Below are positions 1 through 9,802 of a DNA stretch of 64,000 nt, piece by piece. Made by a program: the position numbers and the translations under genes. Each line of letters opens with the position of its first letter. The first letter of the stretch is position 1. A model generated the notes under the pieces. That model made no database searches, was not told where the DNA came from, and saw only the letters and a program-made list of their open reading frames with translations. Source of the stretch: Cognatiyoonia sediminum (GTDB lineage Bacteria > Pseudomonadota > Alphaproteobacteria > Rhodobacterales > Rhodobacteraceae). The DNA is taken from positions 620,001-684,000 of the forward strand of contig NZ_FQXB01000001.1 of NCBI RefSeq assembly GCF_900129845.1. The letters are read 5' to 3'.

Positions 1-321
1 ATCCATTAATTCCAGAGCGGTCTCACGTGTCTGATCTTCGAAAAGGTCGGCAACCATAAGCTTTGGCGCATCAGAGCAAAAATGCTCTTGAAGCCCTTTG
101 TCAGCAAACAAGACTTCACCATCGCCTGGTCCACGGTACTGGATTAAGAAAACCTCGTTACGCGACAAACTCAGCCCCATGGCTTTGTTAAGTTGATCTT
201 CATTCCCCGAACGAATGCTACCGGTCTTGCGCCAGTTGGCTTCGATCTCGTCCAAAATGAAACGTGCCTCTGGCCCGAGGTGCGTTTGCTCGTCCGTTTC
301 TGTGACAAGGTCTTTTAACAT
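1..321 (-). CDS. Conserved-looking hypothetical protein, 3' end off the window
   Basis: An open frame of 107 codons starts at ATG 321-319 and runs off the left edge without a stop, so only the N-terminal part is present. It begins MLKDLVTETDEQ and is acidic, with no signal peptide or membrane segment. I do not recognise a family. It is divergent from yicC, with a 188-bp spacer that must hold both promoters. The spacer contains an imperfect hairpin (361-381) and a tandem TGGCCAAATC-type repeat (about 416-437). The reading frame is clean over its whole length, which supports a real gene; the function is open. Confidence 0.6.
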   Translation of the reverse strand, partial: MLKDLVTETDEQTHLGPEARFILDEIEANWRKTGSIRSGNEDQLNKAMGLSLSRNEVFLIQYRGPGDGEVLFADKGLQEHFCSDAPKLMVADLFEDQTRETALELMD

Positions 322-509
322 CGTGATTGCTCACTCTAACTCATTAACATGCGTTACATATTCCCCGAAAATCATCGGGAAATCACTTAGGAAACTGTTA
401 ATAGGTTAATGCCGCTGGCCAAATCCTTGGCCAAATCGAGTTCTCCCCCTTGCCCCCCGCGCGTGTTTTCACGTAGGTCCAAATCAGCCAAACCCACTAA
501 GGACCGACC

Positions 510-1400
510 ATGATCCAATCCATGACTGCCTACGCAAGCCGAACCGGAACCTTGGATGGTGCGAGTTGGATTTGGGAAATGCGTGGGGTTAATGCCCGCG
601 GTCTGGACGTGAGACTTCGACTGCCCGACGGTTTGGACGGGCTGGAGCAAGCTGTCCGCGCGTCGATCAAAGAAAACCTAACGCGTGGGAACATAACCGT
701 CTCACTGAGGCTGACCAGAGATGACACGGGAAGCGCTTTGGCTGTCGACGAGGCCCAGCTAGATCGCGTTTTGCAAGCGCTCGAACAAGTTCAGGATCGC
801 GCCTTTAGTTTGGGCGTGACGCTCGGTCAACCAACTGCAGCTGACGTGCTGAGCCAACGCGGTGTGGTTGTTCAGAACAAATCGGAAGAGGACGACTCGA
901 CGCTTGTCGACGCGCTGAAGGCCGATCTACCGGAGCTGATGAAGGATTTTGTTGCGATGCGCTCTGCAGAGGGAGACGCGTTGCAGAATGTGCTGCTGTC
1001 TCAGGTCGATGAAATAGAAAGCCTGACCACCTCGGCCATCCAAGCTGCCGAAGCACGGAAATCCCATCAGGCAGCGTCTCTCAAAGATGCGTTCAATCGG
1101 GTGATGGCAGAGGCCAAAGAGGTCGATCCAACGCGTGTAGAGCAAGAACTGGCGGTCATTGCCGTCAAACAAGATGTGACGGAAGAGCTCGACCGGCTGA
1201 CGGCTCATATTTCAGCAGCGCGCGATATGATCGCTGACCCAAAGCCGATGGGTCGCAAACTGGATTTTCTTGCCCAAGAATTTAACCGCGAAGCAAACAC
1301 CTTGTGTTCAAAGGCGCAGTTCAAAGACCTCACATCGGTCGGCCTTGATCTAAAGGCCGTGATCGATCAGATGCGCGAACAAATTCAAAACGTGGAATAA
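510..1400 (+). CDS. yicC: YicC family endoribonuclease-like protein
   Basis: A 296-residue protein of the YicC/DUF1732 family; characterised members are endoribonucleases acting in RNA turnover. The N-terminus MIQSMTAYA and the early RGVNARGLD motif (about residues 25-33) are family hallmarks. The C-terminal block [18 protein letters not shown] (248-265) is the conserved DUF1732 signature. The start at 510 has an AAGGA Shine-Dalgarno about 6 bases upstream. It lies 2 bases before gmk, the usual yicC-gmk pairing in proteobacteria, so the two are almost certainly cotranscribed. The family assignment is secure; the ribonuclease role is taken from family knowledge. Confidence 0.93.
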   Translation: MIQSMTAYASRTGTLDGASWIWEMRGVNARGLDVRLRLPDGLDGLEQAVRASIKENLTRGNITVSLRLTRDDTGSALAVDEAQLDRVLQALEQVQDRAFSLGVTLGQPTAADVLSQRGVVVQNKSEEDDSTLVDALKADLPELMKDFVAMRSAEGDALQNVLLSQVDEIESLTTSAIQAAEARKSHQAASLKDAFNRVMAEAKEVDPTRVEQELAVIAVKQDVTEELDRLTAHISAARDMIADPKPMGRKLDFLAQEFNREANTLCSKAQFKDLTSVGLDLKAVIDQMREQIQNVE

Positions 1401-1402
1401 CA

Positions 1403-2041
1403 ATGAACCGTCGCGGCCTACTTATTATCCTCAGCTCCCCATCTGGAGCAGGCAAGTCCACTCTAGCTGGTCGCTTGCGCGAATGGGATCCGACGCTCAG
1501 CTTTTCGGTCTCGGCTACGACACGTCCACCACGGGCCGGCGAAGTGGATGGTCAGCATTACTATTTCGTCTCTGTCGATGAATTTCAAAGACAGATTGAT
1601 GCTGGCGAGATGTTGGAACACGCGCAGGTGTTTGAGAACTACTACGGGTCTCCAAAGGCACCCGTCGAAAGAGCCATCAACGAAGGGCGCGACGTACTTT
1701 TCGATATTGACTGGCAAGGCGCGCAGCAGATTGCCAAATCGTCCCTTCGGGATCATGTGCTGTCGATCTTTATTCTGCCGCCCTCAATCTCCGAACTTCA
1801 TCGTCGCCTTGTGAGCCGAGGGCAGGACGCGCCGGACGTGATCCAACGTCGGATGCAGAAAAGTTGGGATGAGATCAGCCATTGGGACGTTTACGACTAC
1901 GTACTCATCAACGATGATTTGAACGAAACCGAAGAGCGGTTGAAAACGATCATCTCGGCCGAGCGGCTCCGCGCGAAGCAACAGCCAGACTTGATGGGTC
2001 GAGTTTTAAAATTGAAAGAAGAATTCGAGGGGCTCGAATGA
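1403..2041 (+). CDS. gmk: Guanylate kinase
   Basis: Guanylate kinase converts GMP and ATP to GDP and ADP in the cytoplasm, in purine nucleotide salvage and synthesis. The 212-residue length is normal. The P-loop [10 protein letters not shown] lies at residues 11-20. The GMP-binding region follows, with [14 protein letters not shown] at about 37-50 and HYYFVS, and [10 protein letters not shown] (about 101-110) is the conserved nucleotide-kinase segment. It sits 2 bases after yicC and overlaps the following carbonic-anhydrase-like gene by 4 bases (ATGA), so the three genes are likely one transcript. Confidence 0.97.
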   Translation: MNRRGLLIILSSPSGAGKSTLAGRLREWDPTLSFSVSATTRPPRAGEVDGQHYYFVSVDEFQRQIDAGEMLEHAQVFENYYGSPKAPVERAINEGRDVLFDIDWQGAQQIAKSSLRDHVLSIFILPPSISELHRRLVSRGQDAPDVIQRRMQKSWDEISHWDVYDYVLINDDLNETEERLKTIISAERLRAKQQPDLMGRVLKLKEEFEGLE

Positions 2042-2559
2042 TCTACGAATTGGGAGATATCTCACCACAGATCGATGGATCAGTATGGGTCGCCCCCGGC
2101 GCGCATGTGATGGGCAATGTCGTTCTGGAGGAAAAATCCTCTGTTTGGTTCGGTAGCACCTTGCGTGGCGACAACGAAGAAATTCGTGTTGGCGCGGGAA
2201 GCAACGTGCAGGAGAACTGCGTGCTGCATACGGACTTGGGCTTCCCGTTGCAGATCGGCGCGGGTTGCACGATTGGACATAAGGCGATGCTGCATGGCTG
2301 CACAATTGGCGATAACAGCTTGATCGGTATGGGCGCCACTGTGCTAAACGGCGCGGTTATTGGAAAGAATTGTCTGATCGGGGCAGGGGCGCTTATCCCC
2401 GAGGGCAAGACCATTCCTGATGGGTCTTTGGTCATGGGAATGCCCGGCAAAGTCGTGCGCGAGTTGACGGAACAGCAGATCGAAGGCCTCAAGGCCTCTG
2501 CAATTGGCTATCAACTGAACGCCAAACGCTTTGCAAAAGACTTAAAGGAACTGGGATGA
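2038..2559 (+). CDS. Gamma-class carbonic anhydrase family protein
   Basis: A 173-residue left-handed beta-helix protein of the gamma carbonic anhydrase/hexapeptide transferase family. Repeated hexapeptide-like turns such as [13 protein letters not shown] and [11 protein letters not shown] are obvious. The three histidines expected as zinc ligands are present at 64, 81 and 86. Many bacterial members (YrdA/PaaY-like) have weak or no measured hydratase activity, so CO2 hydration is possible but unproven. The start overlaps the gmk stop and the end overlaps the next gene start, each as ATGA, implying translational coupling. Confidence 0.88.
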   Translation: MIYELGDISPQIDGSVWVAPGAHVMGNVVLEEKSSVWFGSTLRGDNEEIRVGAGSNVQENCVLHTDLGFPLQIGAGCTIGHKAMLHGCTIGDNSLIGMGATVLNGAVIGKNCLIGAGALIPEGKTIPDGSLVMGMPGKVVRELTEQQIEGLKASAIGYQLNAKRFAKDLKELG

Positions 2560-3734
2560 GCAAATCTGGTAAAAGTATTGTCCGCCGTACCGGTTGGCCT
2601 ACGTCCGTTTCTCATCCGGTCGTCACTCCGCTGCAACCTTCCGTGGTCTATTCAAGCCCTGATCCCGACACGCTTGATCAGCAGTATGAGCAGAAGTCCG
2701 GCTACACCTACGCACGCGAAGGGCATCCGAATGCAGTCGTACTAGCGCAAAAGATCGACATGCTCGAAGGCGTTGAAGGTGGGATCATTACGGGGTCCGG
2801 CATGTCGGCCATTGGCGCGGTATTTCTGGCCTGCTTGAAAGCGGGCGACCACGTTCTGGGCGGCAACCAACTCTATGGCCGCTCCCTCCGTTTGATGTCT
2901 CAAGACCTGCCGAAATTTGGCGTTGAAACGTCCTTCGCTGATCCGACGGATGTATCCGCGATGAAAGCGGCGGTGCAGCCAAACACCAAAATGATCTTGG
3001 TAGAGGTTGTTTCAAACCCCACAATTCGCGTCGCGGACATGGTAGGAATTGCGGCTTTGGCAAAAGAGATTGGTGCGCTGCTGGTCGTCGACAATACGTT
3101 CACCACGCCGCGGGGCTATCAACCTTTCGAACATGGTGCTGATATTGTCGTTCACTCCGTCACCAAACTTTTGGCAGGTCACTCTGATGTCACCCTTGGA
3201 TATGCGGTGGCAAAGGACGCAGAACTTCAAACCGCGATCTATGATGCCAACGCGAGCTGGGGCCTCACAGCGAGCCCGTTTGATTGCTGGCTTGCGGAAC
3301 GCGGACTTCATTCATTTGAACTGCGCTATGATCGTGCGGAAGAGAACGCGACCAAATTGGCTACGGCTTTGAAGGATTTGGACGGCGTCAAACGTGTCCT
3401 GCACCCATCATTGCCAGATCACCCAGACCACAATCGCGTTCAACAGGTGCTCGGAAATCGCCCCGGTAACATGCTCTCGTTCGAACTGACCGGCGGCCGC
3501 GAAACAGCGAACGCAATGACAAAAGCCGCTCCAAACATCGCCTTTGCACCGACACTGGGCGACATCGGAACAACACTGTCCCACCCGCCTTCGTCATCCC
3601 ATCGTGGCCTGACAACAGAAGGGCGGGCAGAGCTTGGGATTAGTGAGGGGTTCTTCCGCGTGTCCGTTGGTGTCGAAGACATCGACCTCTTGATCGAAGA
3701 GTTCAGCACAGCCATCAAAGCTGCAACGGCTTAG
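2556..3734 (+). CDS. metC: Trans-sulfuration PLP enzyme, probable cystathionine beta-lyase
   Basis: A 392-residue Cys/Met-metabolism PLP enzyme. The Schiff-base lysine is K204 in [12 protein letters not shown], and the phosphate-binding region GSGMSAIGA lies at 80-88. DNTFTTP at 179-185 is the usual segment near the cofactor. The family includes cystathionine beta-lyase, cystathionine gamma-synthase and methionine gamma-lyase; these cannot be separated reliably by eye. Cystathionine beta-lyase (cystathionine to homocysteine, pyruvate and ammonia) is the most likely because the protein resembles MetC-type homologues of Rhodobacterales. It starts inside the stop of the upstream gene, so it may be read with gmk. 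Confidence 0.75.
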   Translation: MSKSGKSIVRRTGWPTSVSHPVVTPLQPSVVYSSPDPDTLDQQYEQKSGYTYAREGHPNAVVLAQKIDMLEGVEGGIITGSGMSAIGAVFLACLKAGDHVLGGNQLYGRSLRLMSQDLPKFGVETSFADPTDVSAMKAAVQPNTKMILVEVVSNPTIRVADMVGIAALAKEIGALLVVDNTFTTPRGYQPFEHGADIVVHSVTKLLAGHSDVTLGYAVAKDAELQTAIYDANASWGLTASPFDCWLAERGLHSFELRYDRAEENATKLATALKDLDGVKRVLHPSLPDHPDHNRVQQVLGNRPGNMLSFELTGGRETANAMTKAAPNIAFAPTLGDIGTTLSHPPSSSHRGLTTEGRAELGISEGFFRVSVGVEDIDLLIEEFSTAIKAATA

Positions 3735-3738
3735 TATA

Positions 3739-3771
3739 TCGTCATCAAACTGTTACAAAAGCTTCATAAAC
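3739..3771 (+). promoter_or_regulatory. Putative PHO box upstream of phoR
   Basis: Seven-base units TCGTCAT (3739), CTGTTAC (3750) and GCTTCAT (3761) repeat every 11 bases with A-rich 4-base spacers. This is the direct-repeat geometry of PhoB-binding sites (CTGTCAT-like heptamers). It lies 56-88 bases upstream of the chosen phoR start, so PhoB autoregulation of the sensor gene is likely. Assigned by pattern only. Confidence 0.65.
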
Positions 3772-3826
3772 GCGAAACCTGCTTTTGTTGGTTAGCGCGA
3801 GGGCAGATGAACAGGACAGTCACATA

Positions 3827-4879
3827 ATGACGCCGGACACCACAGCAGCACTTTTGGAGACGATACCGACACCGATCATTTTGATCGGTCGCGATCAAAC
3901 CGTGCATGCGATGAACGAACCAGCGGAGCGATTGATCGGCGGGCACATGAAAGGGCGGCACTATATCACTGCTCTGCGCCAGCCCTACCTGCTCGATAAG
4001 GTTGAACAGGTTTTGAGAAACGGCGAGGCGGCCGATGCGCGGTATCTTGGCCGAGACGCTGGGCGCGACACGGTGTTTCAAGTCCATATCGCGAATTCTC
4101 CTTTGGGCGTTGTTCTGTCGTTTAAAGACAAAACAGCCGATGAGGACATCGGCCAACTCAGGCGGGATTTCGTAGCCAATGTGAGTCACGAATTGCGTAC
4201 ACCGTTGACCGCACTAACGGGCTTCATCGAAACGCTTCGTGGGGCAGCCAAATCCGACCCAGTCGCACAAGATCGTTTCCTTTCGATCATGGAACGTGAG
4301 GCCGGTCGAATGACGCGTTTGGTTGACGATCTATTGTCGCTCAGCAGGGTTGAAGCCGAAGGCAGGGTGCGCCCATCCGATAAGGTGGACCTATCAGCCG
4401 TGGTCAGCGCGACAATTGCCAACTTAGAGCCGGTATTGGGCCAGTCCAATGTTCAGATCCACGTCGATGATCAGAGCGACGGTGCTTTGGTTCAGGGTGA
4501 CCAAAACCAATTGCGACAAGTGGTGAGCAACCTGATCGAAAACGCGGTCAAATACGGTCATGTAGACGGGAATATCTTCATCTTCATTACCACACCATCT
4601 CATGAAGTTGCTTTGCGGGCGGAAGGGCTCCGCCTAATCGTCCGGGATGACGGACCAGGCATCGCCCCACACCACCTCGCACGTCTGACCGAACGCTTCT
4701 ACCGAGTCGATTCTCACCGGTCGCGAGAGATCGGAGGGACGGGTTTGGGCCTTGCCATTGTAAAACACATCGTAAACCGCCACCGCGGGCGCTTACAGAT
4801 CGATAGTGTAGAGGGCGAAGGCACCATATTTACCATTGTTTTACCGACATTTTTCGAAAAACAGATGCCTGTCACATAG
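3827..4879 (+). CDS. phoR: PhoR-like phosphate regulon sensor histidine kinase, apparently soluble
   Basis: A 350-residue sensor kinase that should phosphorylate PhoB when phosphate is scarce. Residues about 1-100 look like a PAS domain. The phospho-acceptor is H121 in SHELRTPL. The N box (NQLRQVVSNLIENAVKYG) and the G boxes DDGPGIAP and GGTGLGLA complete the catalytic domain. I start it at ATG 3827 rather than 14 codons upstream because the PAS homology begins there. No transmembrane helix precedes the PAS domain, unlike classical PhoR. Position beside pstS and the PHO boxes supports the assignment. Confidence 0.9.
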   Translation: MTPDTTAALLETIPTPIILIGRDQTVHAMNEPAERLIGGHMKGRHYITALRQPYLLDKVEQVLRNGEAADARYLGRDAGRDTVFQVHIANSPLGVVLSFKDKTADEDIGQLRRDFVANVSHELRTPLTALTGFIETLRGAAKSDPVAQDRFLSIMEREAGRMTRLVDDLLSLSRVEAEGRVRPSDKVDLSAVVSATIANLEPVLGQSNVQIHVDDQSDGALVQGDQNQLRQVVSNLIENAVKYGHVDGNIFIFITTPSHEVALRAEGLRLIVRDDGPGIAPHHLARLTERFYRVDSHRSREIGGTGLGLAIVKHIVNRHRGRLQIDSVEGEGTIFTIVLPTFFEKQMPVT

Positions 4880-4880
4880 G

Positions 4881-4920
4881 CTGTCATAAAACTTTTACAT
4901 AAACGTCACAAAAGCTTTGT
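4881..4920 (+). promoter_or_regulatory. Tandem PHO box upstream of pstS
   Basis: Four heptamers start at 4881 (CTGTCAT), 4892 (CTTTTAC), 4903 (ACGTCAC) and 4914 (GCTTTGT), exactly 11 bases apart, separated by 4-base A-rich spacers. This matches two adjacent PhoB dimer sites. The array begins 2 bases after the phoR stop and ends about 75 bases before the pstS start, the expected activator position. Confidence 0.8.
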
Positions 4921-4995
4921 CACCGGCCCCGAAAAGGCCGTCAGTGGCCACGTCGCTCGCACGCAGGCCCATTATGACAGACAGGAGTTATTTAT

Positions 4996-6030
4996 ATGTC
5001 CTTCATGAAACTGACCGCCTCTTCCCTGGCGATCGCAGCTGTTTCAGCAACATCCGCTGCCGCACGTGACAACGTTCAAGTCGCTGGCTCTTCCACGGTC
5101 CTCCCATATGCTTCTATCGTGGCAGAAGCCTTCGGCGAAAACTTTGACTTCCCAACACCAGTTGTTGAATCCGGCGGCTCATCCGCTGGCCTCAAGCGTT
5201 TCTGTGAAGGTGTGGGCGAAAACACAATCGACATCGCTAACGCTTCCCGCGCGATCCGCGAAAAAGAAATCGTTGCATGTGCCGAAGCTGGTGTCACCGA
5301 CATCATCGAAGTGCGCATCGGTTATGACGGAATTGTCTTTGCGTCCCAGATCGACGGACCAGAATACACGGCGTTCACACAGTCTGACCTGTTCAACGCA
5401 TTGGCTCCAAAAGTCATGGTTGATGGTGAGCTTGTCGACAACCCACACACAAAGTGGTCCGACTTCAACGCTGATCTGCCAGACGCAGAAATCCTGGCCT
5501 TCATCCCAGGCACAAAGCATGGCACACGCGAAGTTTTCGAAGAAAATGTGATCGCAGTTGGCTGTGAAGAAACTGGTGCACATGATGCAATGATCGCTGG
5601 TGGCATGTCCGAAGATGAAGCAGAAGATGCTTGCTTGGCTGTTATCGGCGACGGTCGCTCCGTAGACATTGACGGCGACTACACAGAAACACTTGCGCGT
5701 ATCGACGCAAACTCAAACGGGATCGGCGTGTTCGGTCTGGCGTTCTACGAGAACAACACAGACAAGTTGAAAGTGGCGACAATGGCTGGCGTTGAGCCAT
5801 CCACCGAATCCATCTCAACCGGCGAATACCCAGTGTCACGCCCATTGTTCTTCTACATCAAAGCGGCGCACATCGGCGTAATCCCTGGCTTGAAGGAATT
5901 TGCTGAATTCTTCGTTGCAGACGAAATCGCTGGTCCAGACGGCCCATTGGCTGAATACGGTCTGGTGTCTGATCCGGCATTGGCTGACACTCAGATGATG
6001 ATCTCTGACGAACAGACAATGACAAACTAA
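4996..6030 (+). CDS. pstS: Phosphate ABC transporter substrate-binding protein PstS
   Basis: The periplasmic phosphate-binding protein of the high-affinity Pst system. Residues 1-23 form a Sec signal peptide (MSFMKLTAS...TSAAA), and the mature protein starts near R24. The phosphate-binding segment VAGSSTVLPYA (29-39) and SGGSSAGLKRFCEG (about 59-72) with ANASRAI are PstS hallmarks. A good Shine-Dalgarno (AGGAG) precedes the start. It is followed by an intrinsic hairpin that probably keeps pstS expression above that of the permease genes. PHO boxes lie upstream. Confidence 0.97.
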   Translation: MSFMKLTASSLAIAAVSATSAAARDNVQVAGSSTVLPYASIVAEAFGENFDFPTPVVESGGSSAGLKRFCEGVGENTIDIANASRAIREKEIVACAEAGVTDIIEVRIGYDGIVFASQIDGPEYTAFTQSDLFNALAPKVMVDGELVDNPHTKWSDFNADLPDAEILAFIPGTKHGTREVFEENVIAVGCEETGAHDAMIAGGMSEDEAEDACLAVIGDGRSVDIDGDYTETLARIDANSNGIGVFGLAFYENNTDKLKVATMAGVEPSTESISTGEYPVSRPLFFYIKAAHIGVIPGLKEFAEFFVADEIAGPDGPLAEYGLVSDPALADTQMMISDEQTMTN

Positions 6031-6039
6031 TCTATTTCA

Positions 6040-6073
6040 GGTGGCCCGTATCCACGGGCCACCTGACTTTTTT
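6040..6073 (+). terminator. Intercistronic hairpin/partial terminator after pstS
   Basis: A 10-bp perfect stem GGTGGCCCGT/ACGGGCCACC with a 4-base loop (6040-6063) is followed by a T-run (6068-6073). It lies 10 bases after the pstS stop and before pstC. In pst operons such hairpins usually give partial termination and stabilise the abundant pstS message. Confidence 0.85.
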
Positions 6074-6152
6074 GCTGCTCACTTCAAAATAATCACAGCA
6101 GTATCCCAAACATCATGCTAAAGCGCGATTGGCGATACTGGCGGGGGCTCTG

Positions 6153-7634
6153 ATGCCAAATACTATTCTGATCCTGATCGTGCTGGCTTTGGGTGTGATC
6201 GGATTTGTTTTGGGCAGACAGCGGGCCATGGCGTCCGCAGGCGGCAACAGCCGCAATTTGCATTCTTTACCATCGTATTATGGCTACAACGTCGCATGTG
6301 CGACGACTCTACCAGCGATGGGTTTGTTGATCCTATGGCTCTTGGTTCAGCCATTGATAATCAACAGCAGCGTGTCGGGCTTGGTATCGGATCAAGCCAG
6401 CGAAGAGGGCGCGTCGCTTGATTTGATCATGTCAGACGTTCGGCGGGTTGCCGATGGCCTTGATACCGCCGTTGAAACCGGTGTTTTGACAGAAGAAGAG
6501 GTCGAAGCGCTTGATGCTGAACAAGACGACATTCGTGATTTGCTGGCGGGCGTAGGGTTCGCGCTAGGTTCCGACGTGACACCAAGCACCCTTGAAGCCG
6601 CCAAAAGCTACCGCGCTATGAATGAGGTTGGTGATACTTGGAAGTCGGTCTTTGTGATCGCAACCGCACTGACAGGTTTGCTTGTGTCTTGGCGGATGAC
6701 CAATAAGGATTTCAGAGCCCGTAACGTCGTCGAACAAGGAGTGCTTGCAATCCTGATCTTCGCGGCATCGATCGCTATTTTGACGACGCTGGGAATTGTT
6801 CTTTCTCTGATCTTTAACACGATGGAATTCTTCCGCCTTTACCCAGCCTCCGAATTTTTCTTTGGCCTTAGCTGGAACCCGAGTTTCTCAGGCCGCGGCG
6901 GTGGTTCAGAACTGGGCATTCTACCACTCCTTTGGGGCACGCTTTATATCTCCCTGATCGCGCTGATCGTTGCGGTGCCGATTGGCCTCTTCGCGGCGAT
7001 TTACTTGTCCGAATATGCCTCAAAGCCGGTCCGCTCAGTCGCTAAACCATTGCTAGAGGTCCTCGCAGGCATCCCGACCATCGTTTACGGTCTTTTCGCT
7101 TTGCTGACCGTGGGTCCGCTTTTGGTAGAAGTATTTGGACAAAAAGGATTTCTTGGCGTCGATTGGATGTCAGGCGGAACAGCCGTGATGACCGCGGGCC
7201 TTGTCATGGGGATTATGTTGATCCCGTTTGTCAGCTCATTGTCCGACGACATTATCAACGCAGTTCCACAGTCCATGCGCGACGGATCACTCGGCTTGGG
7301 AGCGACCCATTCCGAGACAGTCCGCCAAGTGATCCTGCCAGCCGCTTTGCCGGGGATCGTCGGGGCGATCTTGCTGGCGGCATCCCGCGCCATCGGTGAA
7401 ACCATGATCGTTGTGCTTGGGGCAGGGGCAGCGGCTCGCCTTTCAATGAACCCCTTTGAAGCCATGACAACCGTGACGGCAAAGATCGTAAGCCAGCTGA
7501 CCGGCGACAGCGACTTTTCTTCACCGGAGGCCTTGGTCGCCTTTGCCCTCGGGATCACGCTGTTCGTCATCACCTTGGGACTAAATATCTTCGCCCTCTA
7601 CATCGTGCGTAAGTACCGGGAGCAATACGAATGA
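6153..7634 (+). CDS. pstC: Phosphate ABC transporter permease PstC
   Basis: An inner-membrane permease of the Pst transporter. At 493 residues it belongs to the long alphaproteobacterial PstC form, with two N-terminal membrane helices and a roughly 100-residue acidic periplasmic insert before the usual core of six helices. The ABC permease EAA-type loop appears as LGLGATHSETVRQVILPAALPG. I prefer ATG 6153, which has a GCGGGGGC ribosome site, over an upstream in-frame TTG. The stop overlaps the pstA start by 4 bases. Transcription probably enters from pstS by read-through. Confidence 0.95.
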   Translation: MPNTILILIVLALGVIGFVLGRQRAMASAGGNSRNLHSLPSYYGYNVACATTLPAMGLLILWLLVQPLIINSSVSGLVSDQASEEGASLDLIMSDVRRVADGLDTAVETGVLTEEEVEALDAEQDDIRDLLAGVGFALGSDVTPSTLEAAKSYRAMNEVGDTWKSVFVIATALTGLLVSWRMTNKDFRARNVVEQGVLAILIFAASIAILTTLGIVLSLIFNTMEFFRLYPASEFFFGLSWNPSFSGRGGGSELGILPLLWGTLYISLIALIVAVPIGLFAAIYLSEYASKPVRSVAKPLLEVLAGIPTIVYGLFALLTVGPLLVEVFGQKGFLGVDWMSGGTAVMTAGLVMGIMLIPFVSSLSDDIINAVPQSMRDGSLGLGATHSETVRQVILPAALPGIVGAILLAASRAIGETMIVVLGAGAAARLSMNPFEAMTTVTAKIVSQLTGDSDFSSPEALVAFALGITLFVITLGLNIFALYIVRKYREQYE

Positions 7635-8974
7635 CCGATACAACTGTGACACCTGTCAGCGCGAAACCAGCGAAATCGATCCTCGAGATTGATGCCCGCA
7701 CCAAAAAGCGGAACGCGGCAGAGAAGCGTTTCAAAGCTTACGGCATCGCCGCCATTTGCGTTGGTCTGTTCTTCCTAGTGGCACTGCTTTGGGCGATCAT
7801 TCAGAACGGCACGCCTGCGTTTACGCAGACCTACGTGACACTGGATGTCGAACTGCTCGAAGAAAAGCTCGACAAGACCGGCGAGCGGGACATTGAAGCG
7901 ATCAAGAAGGTTTCGACCTTCGGATATAAACCGTTGATCCAAAACGCTCTGGTTGATGCAACCGAGGGTATGGAAACAGAAATTGAAGACAAAAACCTCG
8001 CGAAGTTACTGTCGGACTCTGCCGCAGCGCAAATCCGTGATTACGTGATCGCGAACCCCGATCAGATTGGCGAAACAGTGGAATTTACCGTCCTCGCTTC
8101 GTCGCGTGTCGATGGTTACTTGAAAGGTCGCGTCACGCGTGAAGATTTGGCACGGGACAAAAACCTGTCGCCAGATCACTTGGACCTCATAGACCAAATG
8201 GTCGAAGATGGCAGTGTTGAACGTATCTTCAACTGGGCATTCATCACTGGCGCTGACGCGTCAGAGAAACGTCCTGAATCTGCGGGTATTGGCGTCTCTA
8301 TGATCGGATCATTCTTTATGATGCTGGTGGTGCTGATCCTCGCTTTGCCGATAGGAGTCGCGGCGTCGATATACCTTGAAGAATTTGCACCTCAGAACCG
8401 GTTCACTGATCTCATTGAGGTGAATATCTCTAATCTTGCCGCCGTGCCGTCCATCGTGTTTGGTATCCTCGGTCTCGCCGTCTTCATTCAGTTTGCGCAT
8501 TTGCCGCAGTCTGCTCCAATCGTAGGTGGCCTAACGCTGACGTTGATGACGCTTCCGACGATTGTGATCTCAACCCGTGCTTCCCTTAAAGCCGTGCCGC
8601 CGTCCATTCGAGACGCGGCCCTCGGTGTGGGTGCCTCCAAAATGCAGACTGTTTTCCACCACGTGCTGCCATTGGCCATGCCGGGTATCTTGACAGGAAC
8701 CATCATCGGATTGGCCCAAGCCCTTGGTGAAACTGCGCCACTCCTCTTGATCGGTATGGTCGGCTTTATCGCGTCGAACTACCCAGAGGGCGTCGCATCT
8801 GGTTTCCTTGACCCGAACTCCGCCATGCCGGCCCAAATCTACGAATGGGCCAAACGGGCCGACCCCGCCTACTATGAGCGCGCATGGGGCGGCATTATCG
8901 TCTTGCTTGTGTTCCTTCTTACAATGAACATCATAGCAATCATTCTCCGTCGCCGTTTCGAACGTCGCTGGTAA
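7631..8974 (+). CDS. pstA: Phosphate ABC transporter permease PstA
   Basis: The second inner-membrane permease of the Pst system, 447 residues. Like PstC here it carries an N-terminal membrane helix (about 36-57) and an extended periplasmic region before the permease core. The cytoplasmic coupling loop is LGVGASKMQTVFHHVLPLAMPG, and GLAQALGETAPLLLIG follows, both typical of PstA. It overlaps pstC by 4 bases and is 12 bases before pstB. Confidence 0.95.
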   Translation: MTDTTVTPVSAKPAKSILEIDARTKKRNAAEKRFKAYGIAAICVGLFFLVALLWAIIQNGTPAFTQTYVTLDVELLEEKLDKTGERDIEAIKKVSTFGYKPLIQNALVDATEGMETEIEDKNLAKLLSDSAAAQIRDYVIANPDQIGETVEFTVLASSRVDGYLKGRVTREDLARDKNLSPDHLDLIDQMVEDGSVERIFNWAFITGADASEKRPESAGIGVSMIGSFFMMLVVLILALPIGVAASIYLEEFAPQNRFTDLIEVNISNLAAVPSIVFGILGLAVFIQFAHLPQSAPIVGGLTLTLMTLPTIVISTRASLKAVPPSIRDAALGVGASKMQTVFHHVLPLAMPGILTGTIIGLAQALGETAPLLLIGMVGFIASNYPEGVASGFLDPNSAMPAQIYEWAKRADPAYYERAWGGIIVLLVFLLTMNIIAIILRRRFERRW

Positions 8975-8986
8975 AAGGGGACAGAG

Positions 8987-9787
8987 ATGGAAGACCTAGC
9001 TTATATGGATCGTCAGATGAGCACAGAACAAGACATCAAGATCAGCGCGAAAAACGTGCAGGTCTATTACGCCGATAACCATGCCATCAAAGACGTGAAC
9101 GTCGATATTGCGGACAAAACCGTGACGGCTTTCATCGGGCCATCGGGATGCGGCAAATCAACATTTTTGCGCTGCATTAACCGAATGAATGACACCATCG
9201 ACGTGTGTCGCGTAGAAGGCGCCATCAAAATCGATGGCGAAGACATCTACGACAAGCGCGTCGATCCTGTGCAACTGCGTGCCAAGGTGGGCATGGTGTT
9301 CCAAAAGCCGAACCCTTTCCCGAAGTCGATCTACGACAATGTCGCTTACGGCCCTCGTATCCATGGCCTTGCCAAGAACAGGGCGGAACTCGACGACATC
9401 GTTGAGAAGGCACTTCGTCGGGGCGCAATCTGGGATGAGGTGAAAGATCGCCTCGATGCGCCAGGTACTGGCTTGTCTGGTGGACAACAGCAGCGCCTTT
9501 GCATTGCCCGTGCCGTCGCAACTGAACCACAGGTCTTGCTGATGGACGAACCTTGTTCCGCGCTTGACCCAATCGCAACCGCTCAAGTCGAAGAGCTGAT
9601 CGACGAGTTGCGCCAAAACTATTCCGTGGTAATCGTCACCCACTCGATGCAGCAAGCCGCCCGCGTGAGCCAGAAAACTGCGTTTTTCCACCTCGGCAAT
9701 TTGGTCGAGTATGATGACACCGACAAAATCTTTACCAACCCCGAAGACGAACGGACCGAGAGTTACATCTCTGGCCGCATCGGGTAA
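8987..9787 (+). CDS. pstB: Phosphate ABC transporter ATPase PstB
   Basis: The cytoplasmic ATPase driving phosphate import; it also takes part in Pst-PhoU-PhoR signalling. Walker A is GPSGCGKST (51-59), the signature LSGGQQQR is at 163-170 and Walker B LLMDEP at 184-189. The start at 8987 has an AAGGGG ribosome site; an internal ATG at residue 11 is an alternative that would give a more usual length of about 256. Genes phoU and phoB follow directly. Confidence 0.97.
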   Translation: MEDLAYMDRQMSTEQDIKISAKNVQVYYADNHAIKDVNVDIADKTVTAFIGPSGCGKSTFLRCINRMNDTIDVCRVEGAIKIDGEDIYDKRVDPVQLRAKVGMVFQKPNPFPKSIYDNVAYGPRIHGLAKNRAELDDIVEKALRRGAIWDEVKDRLDAPGTGLSGGQQQRLCIARAVATEPQVLLMDEPCSALDPIATAQVEELIDELRQNYSVVIVTHSMQQAARVSQKTAFFHLGNLVEYDDTDKIFTNPEDERTESYISGRIG

Positions 9788-9802
9788 CGGAGCCTCCCTT
9801 CC

